DNA of 64,000 bases from Mesocentrotus franciscanus. Its lineage: Eukaryota; Echinodermata; Echinoidea; Camarodonta; Strongylocentrotidae. The notes beneath the pieces are model-generated. The model searched no databases and was not told the DNA's origin. It worked only from the letters and a program-made list of their open reading frames with translations. The stretch covers positions 51,177,271 to 51,241,270 of the forward strand of contig CP137666.1 in NCBI GenBank assembly GCA_037976565.1, given 5' to 3'. The translations under genes and the position numbers were made by a program. Every line of letters begins with the position of its first letter. The first letter of the stretch is position 1. Shown in pieces: positions 36,611 through 47,643 of the stretch.

Positions 36611-37059
36611 GACCCCGTTCTCACTCACTTTGAAAGTGGTCTTAGTTAGACCGCTCCAGAGGAACGGGTCTTGAGGAACGGTTTGCGAGGGTTCACACTC
36701 CGAGCAGTTTTTTAAGGCTCAAACCGCTCCACGAGTCAAAGTGGTCTTGTTGCTATGGCAGCTCAGGTCAGCGGGTAAATTTTTCGCGGAATACTAAGCG
36801 TATGTACCGTACTACATGTTTCGCGTGCAACGTCACTAGACCACTTCCGTTCAAAGTGCGCTTCCGTTCTCACTCGTTAGAGCGCTCCAAACCGCTCTTA
36901 ATAAGACCCGTTCCTCAAGACCACCTCCCGAGGTGGTCTTCTGAGCGGTCCAGAAGTCCACTTCCTGGACCACTTTGACCGTTCTCACTCACCTAAGAAC
37001 CGCTCCTGAGGAACGGGTCTTAGTTAGACCGCTCCAACGAAGTGAATGAGAACGGGGTC
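36611..37059. mobile_element. Harbinger-like MITE, 449 bp
   Basis: TTA flanks both sides (36608-36610 and 37060-37062). The ends are GACCCCGTTCTCACTCACTT and, in reverse complement, GACCCCGTTCTCATTCACTT. The interior is full of direct and inverted copies of ACCGCTCC and AACGGGTCTT. A 3-bp TWA duplication with GG/GA-type ends fits PIF/Harbinger non-autonomous elements. No coding capacity. Confidence 0.88.
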
Positions 37060-37394
37060 TTACTCTAGTGTCCTGCTTACAATAAAACATAGCTACAAAA
37101 TTGTTTTAACAAATAATATTCCAGTGCAAGATGTTTTGAACATTCTGTTTTCATTATTTCATTTCATTTTTTGTCAAATTGCTCACTTGCATGATGAAGA
37201 TAAAGATAGGTGCTTAATTCATGCAAAATGCATTAGAAACTTTGGTTAATAGCCATTCGATTTAATGCAACCCTATTCAAAATGCTTCTCCAAAATTATC
37301 AAGTATGGTGAATATCAAAAGGACTAGCAACCTCCGTTTCTTGAGGATCTTGAGGATTTTCCAGGAGTTAGTGGAGTGGAAAGTGTAGGAGTAA

Positions 37395-37780
37395 GGGTGC
37401 GTTTATGCTCAACTTTTTCTGGCCAGAATGAGGCTTTTGTTATGTGGTTAGTTCAAAACACGGTTGCGTCCTTTCTCATTTTCGTAGAATCACCGATAAA
37501 CGGCGATCATAATCGCCGATCGTAAACTCACAAAAAGGTGCGTTTACGATCAGCGATTCTCCAAAAAGACGGTTTCTGGGAAGCATAAACGCACAATCAT
37601 TTGTAAACGCGTTTAAATGACGTTCCCGGGTCAACGTAGCATGCGCAGTGCAGGTTTGCGAATCCAGCTGTAGAGCCCGAATTTGCCTGGAGGAGCCGGA
37701 GAAGGGAGCATAAACAGTACACCTACGATGAGCGTTTCAAATCGCTCATTCTGCCTTCAAAAGTGAGCATAAACGCACCC
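37395..37780. mobile_element. Harbinger-like MITE, 386 bp
   Basis: TAA flanks both sides (37392-37394 and 37781-37783). The ends are GGGTGCGTTTATGCTCAACT and, in reverse complement, GGGTGCGTTTATGCTCACTT. Internal copies of TGCGTTTACGATCAGCGATT-like words run in both orientations. It lies 335 bp from the preceding element and has similar design but different sequence. Probably PIF/Harbinger type, non-autonomous. Confidence 0.88.
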
Positions 37781-37783
37781 TAA

Positions 37784-38439
37784 GAAGAGAAAGGGGAGAG
37801 GGCTTTAGTACAGTTCAAAGCTGATTTGAGCTTTCAAGTTCCAGTATGGTTGTGAGGGTGTATGGAAGGCAGCGATTAGGTGAGGAATGGAGGAGGTTAC
37901 TTATGGGATTGGGTGGGTTTGTGCTCCTTAAAGTTCGTCCTTGTCTAGAGATTCAAGTTCAGAGTCATGCAAAAATAAGGTTATATTATTGTTCTGTCTT
38001 GCTTGGAAGCCATACTGGCTGCATTGTACATGTAGGCTACTATATTGAAAGTGAGAAGCAACCTATAGTTCAGGAATAAATTGGTTGTAAATAAGGGCTC
38101 CTAAATCGTGTTTTCAGCAGTTCTAAAGTCATGTTATTATGATCAAGCATTATACTTTTTCTTATGCATGGCAAATAAAGGTTCTTAAAATATGGAGGTG
38201 AAGAGTAGGACTTAATGAACAGCTACATTTGTTATTATAGAATTTAGCATTTAGGCTGGTAGTTGCAACTATTTGGCCCTTAGCTTCCCTTGTTCTTTTC
38301 TCATGTTATCTTTATATATATATTCATCTGTTTTATTCTTTCAGTTCCATTGTTAGAATTCCCAATGAATAAGTCTATATGAACAAAAACATTTTCTGTT
38401 TTGATGAAGAGCTCACAGTGTATACTCAACTTTTCATCG
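37784..38439. other. No recognisable gene
   Basis: AT-rich sequence before a promoter-like cluster. Nothing identifiable. Confidence 0.5.
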
Positions 38440-38474
38440 TGACGTCTCTTGGAGTTTGATTGGCCTTGTGACGT
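38440..38474. promoter_or_regulatory. CRE / inverted CCAAT cluster
   Basis: TGACGTC (38440-38446), GATTGGCC (inverted CCAAT, 38458-38465) and TGACGT (38469-38474) lie within 35 bp, a spacing seen in proximal promoters. A weak TATAAG lies about 25 bp further downstream. No coding exon was recognised next to it. Confidence 0.25.
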
Positions 38475-38708
38475 TTGTTGTCATCGCTAGCTACATCGTA
38501 GTATAAGCTCTATGCATTAAATGGTTCCTTATTTACTTCTCAAGGAGAAAGACTGAAATTACTTCTTTTTCAATAGCTGTACAGAAGATCATCATCCTGA
38601 ATAAAGGGAAGGACTGAGAGTAGCCTTGTTCACATTTTGAACAGGTCATTAGTCTTCACTATTCTATTCCAGATATAAAAACTTATGTGATAGTATTTAC
38701 CATAGTAT

Positions 38709-38709
38709 A

Positions 38710-38761
<52 letters not shown>
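38709..38761. repeat. TA dinucleotide microsatellite
   Basis: About 25 uninterrupted TA units, self-complementary. It accounts for the IYIYIY minus frame. Confidence 0.97.
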
Positions 38762-38766
<5 letters not shown>

Positions 38767-39192
38767 GTATATAAGACGTAAATAATCATATCTGATTGAT
38801 ACACGTCTTTTAAAAACCCGATTCCACATATGATAGTATTTTATGCTCCTGTTTCTGATTTGTACCAGATTTTTCTTCCTGTTCTTGTAAAAAGATAGCC
38901 TACATATGAACAAAGATTTTGTTAATGTTCTTGTACTATAATAGCATTGGGAATCTTTCCAAAGAAATAGGCCATATAGTCATGCGGTGATGGCTCAACT
39001 TTTCTTCTGCGCTTCATTTTGTCAAGAAGGATATAGGGTCAGGTTTTGGCTAACATTTAGATTTTAGTTTAGGGTTGGGTATACTGTTTGTTTGAAGTAA
39101 GAGACCTGGTTAGTGTCATAAATTGATTGCAGAGCTATTGTTGATGGAGCATGCATCATAGGATGCCCTTCAATATATTCAATTGTGTGCTG
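38762..39192. other. No recognisable gene
   Basis: Nothing identifiable. Confidence 0.5.
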
Positions 39193-39264
39193 TATGTGAG
39201 CCAGTAAGGTGTTAACTCATATACTTTTACTCCAATTAACGCCCTTCTGGCTCTCAACAGACAA
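39193..39264. repeat. 75-bp hairpin repeat, copy 9
   Basis: The left arm is TATGTGAGCCAGTAAGGTGT with TAACTC. The loop ATATACTTTTAC is the reverse of that in copies 3 and 6. The right arm is AATTAACGCCCTTCTGGCTC. The reversed loop shows that this copy inserted in the opposite orientation. Confidence 0.88.
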
Positions 39265-42200
39265 AATACAGAAAACTGAATGATCATGTTTACATTCATT
39301 GTAACATTTTGATAGCAACATGGGCAGCCTGGAGATAAGCCGCATTCCTATGACCTAAGGTTGATACTGTTTAACATAAAATAAATATGACTGTCCCCAT
39401 TGATCATTCAGAGAGATATAGTTCATATCCTTCAGTCATTAGTTAATGACAAAAGAAGCAATTTACCGGGGGTACCCAGGACTATTTAGATACATTAACA
39501 TTTTGATAACCTATGATGGCATCACGATGACATCTCTGTTTTTGCATCCCGAGTAGAATCCTTCTCCTCCCTAGCCGACAAGTTTCTCCCTGATCCAGTA
39601 ATGGATCTGGCTAGCCATCATGGCAGTGGCGGAGAAAGGAGAAAAAACGTAACCATTAGCAGTACTGTTGATTTAGGTGACGCAGGTCCCTGTAAAATAT
39701 ACATGGGTGTTTGCCGGTGGATATGGCTGTAATGTTAGGACCAGGGTACCATTGCAACTGGGGTTTGAGCTATTAAATATGGGGTCAGTCATGGCTGAAA
39801 TAACTGGCATACCCAAAAGTCAATTGGTGATGGATAGATGCCGTATATCCCTACAACCCATTTCAAGACCATTTTATCTGGTTCTTCATTCTCCTTTTCA
39901 TCCTTATCCAAATGCTATCTTCAGACTATATTCCTGACTCTGCTAGATTTCACCTCCTAATTCTTTCTGGATTCGGAAAGATATTCCAAATGGGGGAACG
40001 TTATGGTAACGAAAAGCTAGATAAATTATTATGATTAGTATGATTGATCATAGTTTACCTGTGCCTATGATATGGAGAAGTAATGTAGGCATACATAATT
40101 CTTCCTTGACCTTCCCTTCTTCCTTTTATTTGGTAACCATTGCTTCATATTATCATTTGCTTCAGTCTCCCCTCAAATTTTTTTTCTTTATAATGTCTCT
40201 ATGCTTTCCTTGCTCTCTCTCTTTCTCTCTTCTCTCTCTTTCTCTCTTCTCTCTCTCTCTCTGTGCTTCGTAGATGATCCTCCAAAATGATCCTTGTGGA
40301 ATTAAATTGGAGTCTCAATGAGACTCTTTAATGAAAAATTTATAAAAAGTAGGCATTGTGCAAAATTTTAATTATGATATTTTAGAGCAAATGAAATGGA
40401 CAAACATGTTCCTCTCTGCTTCCTGCTCTTTTCATTTGGGAACAGCATAGAATATATCCTACATTTTCAATAGGATTCTGACTTCGTCATCGCTGTTTCT
40501 AATTAGTTGTATACCTCAGTCTCAAGGCCATTGTAGTTCAGTACATCATGCAGAAAATGGGGAAACTGCAATGAATAGAAGTCTATTAACCACAACCTAC
40601 ATCTACAGATGTGGAGCTCTACCAGCATGGTAAAATTGAGCTTGTGTGTTTCTTGTGTCGGTAAGACCCAGAGCAAAAAAGCCAAATAACTGTGTAAGCC
40701 ACATATAATAGAACTCCAGATGAACTTATGGTAGCTTGAGCATGACAAAACACAGATTAATTTGATATTTCAAGAGGTCTGCCTTTTGACGGTGCTTTAG
40801 AAGGTAGAATAATTTGGCGCTGAATAGTCGGTCATCATTTTATTTTCCTTAGAAGTCATTGATGGCACAGCTTCAAATATGAATGAATCGGAATAGAGAC
40901 TCCATGCTGTTTGTCCCTCATCCTGAAATAACAAGATGATACCAAGACAGAGAGATACACTCTCATGAATGGGAATACCCTCCTCATGTTCCCACGCATA
41001 TCTTGCTTTGGAAGTGAATATATGAAATTCGATAAGAGTATAATTTGTCTTTACTTTGTTCTTTTTCCAAAGTAAGGAAACAGTCTGTTATTCCTGATAG
41101 CATTGCTTTAAGGTTCCATTATGATTGGGATGATATCATCGCGTCTTTTTGGAGAGGTTTTTATTTGTGTGTGTGATGCTAGGTGTTGGGGGGGGGGGGC
41201 GGGGTGTAGGAAGAGTGTTGTGATGAGATGAATATAGGATAAGTGCCATTAACTCTAGATTTCTGCTCGTTATTTTCTCAAGTCCCAGCAGGCTAGATCA
41301 CTGATTACCCCAATACAGACAGGCAGTGTCTTCTTACCAGGATAACAGGATAGCACAAAATGGTGAGATCATTTCAAGGACCTCAAGTTGTTTTCAAATA
41401 AAGTACTGTTCATGATCAGCCTTTACAGGCGAGAGGAAAATTGATATGAAGAAATGTTTTAACAAAAACATATGATGAGCATATAGCGAGAGGGGTACTC
41501 ATACTGAATGCAGTTTGAGTAAATAAACATGGTATAAAGTAACTCGTTGAGGAAATAATCGCATCATTCTCTTCAATTATCATGCAATCAGGTTGAACTC
41601 TGTGTTTGTACATGTATTTGCGATGCTTTGTTATACAGCATACCGCTATACAACTCCACACAAGAAAAGGTAGGTCACATGTATAGCTATGGAGTTATGA
41701 TAATATCATATTCCACTTCTTGATGGGTTGGGGGGGGGGGGAATAAATGGGTATATTATTAAACTATGTTTTATAAGATGTGGAAAACTTACCATAATCC
41801 AAATCTGCTGATATTGGTCAGCAGCCTCTGAGGCCTCTCTAGGAATGAAAATTGGTGAAAATTGGCAATTTGAATTATAAACCAATGAAAGACAACCCAA
41901 TAAATCATCCATTAATATTCAAACCCTTCAGGTCATTTTACCTTACTATTTGCTGATACCAAATGCATCTGCATGAATACATGAGAGAATTTTTGTGTAT
42001 AATGCATGAGATAATCACAAGAAACATCCTTGACCAGTGCATATATGATTGTAAAGAGTGATTTGAATAAGTGATTTTTACTGTTGGCACTAGGGAGACG
42101 TAAAATGACCAAGATGAATCTACCATGGCCATGAGTGGAATTGGATGTGAGCGGTATTGTTCGTAGCTTACATCTATGTAGAAAGATGAAATAGAGTATA

Positions 42201-43178
42201 TACTAAACATCTGTTCCAGGATGCCTTCTGGAGTTAGTATAAATACACTTTTGTAAATCACTGTCATAAATGATATAGACAGTTGGCAACATCTGTGAGG
42301 TCGTAAAGGTGACATAACTTGGGGCAACCGATCTCCTGTACCTAGGCAATCAGTGCAAACAGAAACTAGACATGGTAAGACGATGTATCATCATGGTATG
42401 ATGATAGAGTTGTAGAATGGAAGTCAGAAAAAGCTCAAGAAGCCCTAGTTTCTTTCATTATTTAGGCCATTGGTGTTGTAAATAGAAGAGAGCTTTAGGT
42501 AGAGGCTTTCTAAATTGAGAGTAGAATAATAAAGAGTTATCTTGGACTCCTTTCATATTGAATTGGGTTCTTTGTGCATTGAATGAATCACCTGGTTTCC
42601 CTGCAAATAGTCTACATCTTAAAACATTTTAAAGCACGACTATACTCTACAAAGAGGACTGTACTCAATGGAAGAAGAAGAAGAAAGCCAAAACTCATGA
42701 TGAAAGTATTATATCATTTCATTTGGCACAAACAACAAAAAGTTTAAAAAGGCAAAGGCCTACTGGGATCAGGTGTACATCTGACAGTACACATCACCAG
42801 TCCTAAATATCCAGAAGATAGCAGCAACAATTTATGCATCTGGAGAAAAAGTTTTATTTCATGGTCCGGTGATCGTGAAAATAAGGTTATCTCTTCAAAT
42901 TTGGTTTGGTCTTTTATGAATTATTGATGGTTGTAACTTGCAAAAGGACTACCAAGACAAGCACAAAATATTTTCATGAAAAAGGGAATCGAAATTATGA
43001 AGTAGATTGGATGTTAGGCTGATGGTGTAGACTGTGTTTATGTTGGGGTAGACAAATTTATTCATTTTATGTTTGGACAGCGCATTCAAGAAGTCGAATC
43101 TTGAGTGCTTCTCTTTTCTATGTAATTGAAAGGCATTTGTGCTTTATGTAGTCTGTCTTGAGCTCCCATCACCAGCAC
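39265..43178. other. No recognisable gene; simple repeats
   Basis: Contains a CT-rich patch (40208-40263) and G runs near 41190-41202 and 41730-41740. The 129-codon minus frame at 41938-42327 resembles no family I know. Confidence 0.5.
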
Positions 43179-43182
43179 TTAA

Positions 43183-43711
43183 AGATACTATGTCCCTTTT
43201 GCAGCCAACATCAAATACTGTATAACTTTGCAGGAATTATGAATATGTCATGTATGTCCAATCTGTGAAATTTAAACGTTAGCAGTGTCCTAATATTCAA
43301 ATTATGCAAGGAAACCCGTTTACTTGCTAGACTTCACTGTCAGACACTATTGAGTGACTGACTGGCTTTTTCATCTTTGGTAATAACATACATAAAATGA
43401 GCTGTAAAGGGTACATGAGCATTTGTCTACATCAATAACCCACTTCTTGTAATGGCCAAAATTAAACTGATTGAATCTTTGCGCAGCATAAACGTACGAC
43501 CATTCGGTACAATGGTCTGAAAAATCAGACTATTACTTACTGGCTCTATAGCTCCTAAGTCGATTCGACAACTAATAGTCGTTATTTTCCCACTTAAAGA
43601 CATTTTCAAGCCCCCCTTTTTTTTAGGGAAGTTCTAAATTAGTATTGTCTTTCAAATGCCGTTGGAATTTAACCTTTTCATTTTTTGGCCTGCAAATGGG
43701 ACATAGTACCT
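43183..43711. mobile_element. TTAA MITE, family 2, copy 3
   Basis: The element is 529 bp with TTAA at 43179-43182 and 43712-43715. The ends are AGATACTATGTCCCTTTTGC and, in reverse complement, AGGTACTATGTCCCATTTGC. It is in the same orientation as, and nearly identical to, 12023-12552, with roughly a dozen differences by eye. Confidence 0.92.
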
Positions 43712-43894
43712 TTAAGATGTTTTATTTTGTACCAAAGAATAGCCACAAAAATCCAGAAGAAAGGGACATTACCTATTTGCATTTTTGCTAGTATCGTGGA
43801 ACACAGAAAGAAGTTGTAAAAACTTTGTGGTTTACTTTCTAACACCACTTGATTCACTAAAATGTATAGATGGGTCAATAGAGGAATAATTTAA

Positions 43895-44114
43895 GGGGAC
43901 AAGTCACCAAAATTTGTAAATCGTTAATGAATGAATGAAAAAAGTAGTATATGTATAAATCTTGATCAACTTGAAGAAATTTTACCTTGCATTCTTTGGG
44001 CTACCGGTAAGTAAAGGAATGTGAAAATAATATAGGATATACCTGCGCATGGAACCCTTAACATACAGAGCATTATTGTGGGGTTATTTTGGGGTTTGGG
44101 GTGTTTTGTTCCCT
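43895..44114. mobile_element. TTAA-flanked MITE, family 5, small
   Basis: TTAA at 43891-43894 and 44115-44118 bound 220 bp. The left end GGGGACAAGTCACCAAAA and the reverse-complemented right end AGGGAACAAAACACCCCAAA are imperfect inverted repeats. It lies only 180 bp from a family 2 MITE. The end match is weaker than for the other families. Confidence 0.55.
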
Positions 44115-44118
44115 TTAA

Positions 44119-46605
44119 GAATTTATTTTAAAATATTTTTTTTTGCTAATGGATGTTTGCCTTTCCAAATATCTTTCTACTCTCTTTGATGACTGTGTAA
44201 ACAGGACTATCCAACCAAGAAAAGTTGCAGGTTTATGCCCTCATAAATGCATTGATTTTTTACCAACTTTCCCACCTAATCTGTCAACCTGTATTCCTAT
44301 CTGTTCAAAACTTATTGTCTTCTTTCAAGTTGCTACAATCAAACGCCTGATCATCCTGCTATCCATTGTTCAAACTCCTGCTTGTTCACAGTGTGTTGCG
44401 GATTAAATACATAATGATCAATAGCGTTGAATAGTTGGTATTAAAACGTGGGCTTGTAAGTTTGTTCTCATTAAACTGCCGAGAAGCGTTGATCCAGAGC
44501 GTGCACACGAAAGCATTCCAACGTGTCATGTCATGAGATCAAATATGAAACGAAATAGCAAGTGACATGGATCTGATTTATCACAATAGAATCATTTATC
44601 CGCATTATGGACATGTGAATATGTGATGCTCATGATGCTGGGAAATTTAGGTAATTATTTCCTACTTTTCTTTAGAAGTAACAATGTTTATATGACGACT
44701 TGCAATATGGTTTCTAGGAGGTGAGAGAAATTTAAACATAACAGACTATTGCACCAAAACTGTTCTTTCTGAATGTTAATATGATTATTTATTCTGCTTT
44801 ATAGGAATCTTCTGTTTGAGTAAACATTGTGGTATTGGATTCAGCCTTGAGTCCATGTGAATAATTACACAATGGTCATGGTTGCATGTTTTAGGAAAGT
44901 AACTCTGTAATTAATCGCAATACCTGTATGCGAAACAGTCTGAATTTAATTGTGCATTACATTGTACAGGATTTTAAAATCATCCTAAATCCGCTTTTAT
45001 GTCCCCAAAGTCACATTTCTTCTAGATTTTTCCAACAATAGTCAGGTATTCTAGAGGGGAAGATTGTGTTTTGAAAGAGCTTAAATAGGGTATTGATTAA
45101 TCTGTCCCCTATTAATCCCCTTGACCAGAAGTAATATGACTCCTATTATGAGTTGCTCATTTATGGAGAATGCATTTCCTGTCTATCCTGTCTTTTGTTT
45201 GAGATGGTCTAATCTGTTTGGACTGGTCTTTTGGTCTTGAGTTTGATAGGTCCTGTTCCTCACATGATGAGGAGCGAGGTTCAAGTGAGATCTTGAGACA
45301 ACACTGCATCCTGTTCAAAGCAGAAGACTTTACAACAACCTTTTGTGTAGTCCCATACCATGTATCCCCACGTCCTTACATTAGACCACACGTTCATCAA
45401 CAGTCACATTATTATCAACCTAACCTTTCTAACCAGCATGCATAGAAAGTGCGGAATGAGGTACTTTCCTTTCACATTTCAGCTTGATTTAAAGTGGATA
45501 TTGATTAACTGGTGATATAGTTCATGGAATGTTGTCTGTCTAAATGCCACCCTCTATGAAGCTTTTACATGACATCAACTTAACAACATGTAGGCCTATA
45601 GTGTGGGCAACTTGAATATTCATGGCTAGACTAGTTGGGTATCTGTTGCCGGTTTTGATGACAATAAGGTATCAAGTTAGTCTTCATAAGATGTTTTATA
45701 AACCCTGGTAACTCCTTGATATACCAGTTTAAAAGCTACAAGCTCATGTTGCACTTGAATGTGAAAACTTATATTACTCATGGGCGTTTTACTTCGATCA
45801 TTTTACAACTTGAAGAGCTAAAGTTGTCTTGTATGCCACCAAAATCAAGGACATGTTCCCTAAATGTAAATGCAGGTATTCTAAAAAAGAACAAAGTTAA
45901 GATAGAAAGATATGTTTTCTACTAGTAACTCATTGATTTGTTTATAGGTTACTGCTGCTGCTCTACTTTTGCCATACAGGTGCTTTTATCCCACAGATAT
46001 GCCAAAGATATACCAAGCCCCACCCCGCCTACTCTCCCCTGCCCCCATATACCACTCCTGCAATCCGTCAGCCAATACCCCTCCAGATAACAGAGGGAGA
46101 TAGAGCAAGAGAGCAGGGTCACACATACCTGCTATGCAGTAAAGCATAGAGGGGTTTGTGTGTGTCGATCACGCCGTGTGCATGCATTCCCATTCCCATT
46201 CATTTGTGGTTGAGAGACGGGGACGAGTGTGTAGGTACCAAGCTGGGCTCTCATAACCCAATGTAAACCCACATCTTTCTCCTCACTCATTCTCATTCTG
46301 AGTGCAGTCGAGTTGATTTGCGCTTGTTATTTACGGGATTTGCAATCGTACATTCCCATTCATGCTCATTTTCAGAGGGACTTGTATCAGAGGAATATCA
46401 ACAGGAACCTGAAGGTTGTCCGAGGCTATCTCTGCAGTGGCAGATTTGGTTGAGGGGAGGTTCATCCAGCTAGAAAATGAGAATAGCATTATCACTGTAC
46501 TGCAGCATCTGATGTGACAGCAACTAGCAAAGACCGAAGCCCGAGTGGAGGTTAACTTACAATCAAAGGATAGTTACATGTGGATTACATTATACCTGAT
46601 TTCAG
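44119..46605. other. No recognisable gene
   Basis: No repeat or coding frame is supportable. The stretch from about 46090 to 46605 is less AT-rich and could be part of a 5' untranslated exon ending at 46629. Confidence 0.4.
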
Positions 46606-46629
46606 TTTGGTGCTGAAGCAGAGTGCAAC
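46606..46629 (+). other. Candidate exon 3' end / microexon
   Basis: ATACCTGATTTCAG precedes and AAC|GTGAGT follows. It can be read as a 24-bp exon (frame FGAEAECN) or, ignoring the acceptor, as the end of a longer untranslated first exon. No protein match is recognised. Confidence 0.2.
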
Positions 46630-46887
46630 GTGAGTATTGCTGGTATTCCTCAGTTTTAGATGTAGTATGTTACCATCATGAATAGATGATCAATTAATCA
46701 TTGGAATCTGCCATTGTCATGGAAGCATGGCCTGTACCGTCATCGCTGATATCTTCCATTATTAATGCTCTTCCTGGAGGTCTTGCGGCCCGGTACTGTA
46801 ACTTCATTCCTGGCTTTCGTTTCATCTTTTCCACCCTCATTTCTAACATGGTACCGGTATTCATAATTTATAAGAATGGAAGCAACT

Positions 46888-46980
46888 ATCTGTACTCGTA
46901 AGAGTCAGAAGGGCTTTAACTGTATGTAAGATGATATGAGCTAATGTCTTTCTGTGTCTCTCACTGTCCCAGCAGATGAT
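46888..46980. repeat. 75-bp hairpin repeat, copy 10
   Basis: The left arm GTAAGAGTCAGAAGGGCTTT with AACT is clear. The right arm (GAGCTAATGTCTTTCTGTGT then CTCTCACTGTCCCAGCAGATGAT) carries small insertions that lengthen the copy. Confidence 0.72.
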
Positions 46981-47263
46981 TGATGTGTGTCTATTGCATG
47001 TGGCCATCTGGTATTACATGAGTTTACATGGTCCTTCAGTGGTTTTATTTTATATATAGATGGTAATAGATGTGTATTTATTCTAATGCAGGTATACACA
47101 GCCACAAATGCTAGTCAATGGGGATGGGCAGAAAGACAAAAAGAAAGATAGCATGGGTTGGAAGGCCAAGGGGTTGGCAAAAGAGAGGTATAGAATTGTT
47201 GGTGTCCATTTCAGCATATCAAGTGTATAGAATATGATTATGAATTCCCTGAGGTGTGTTTAA

Positions 47264-47639
47264 AGGGATCCGGTAACTTTGTCTCAGATTCTGAAACAAA
47301 ATTCTGGATTTAGCTCATGATGCAATGATAATCATAAACCTTTAGGTCAGTCAGGAACCCCATGACTTTTACAAGCTGATCGCCTGTCTGATTATCAAGA
47401 TATTTATGATTGAATTACAAATTTTGAAAACCGTTCGCCTGATGGTTTTCATAACACTATAGTCTATTAGGGAAAACGAGTATGGTAAAACCGGTCAATC
47501 AAAGATTTTTACTTATTTGAGGCACTTCTTGATCATTTTGAAGCGCAATTTTTTTAGGGCTTCATTATTACACCATATCACAGACACTAATAACATGTAG
47601 GGCCGTGTATCTCAGATTTAACACTGTTAAACGATCCCT
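47264..47639. mobile_element. TTAA-flanked MITE, family 4
   Basis: TTAA at 47260-47263 and 47640-47643 bound 376 bp. The ends start AGGGATCCGGTAACTTTG and, in reverse complement, AGGGATCGTTTAACAGTG. The perfect part is only 7 bp, with looser similarity inward (both arms reach TCTGAG/CTCAGA). TTAA plus AGG ends match the other families. No coding capacity. Confidence 0.65.
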
Positions 47640-47643
47640 TTAA

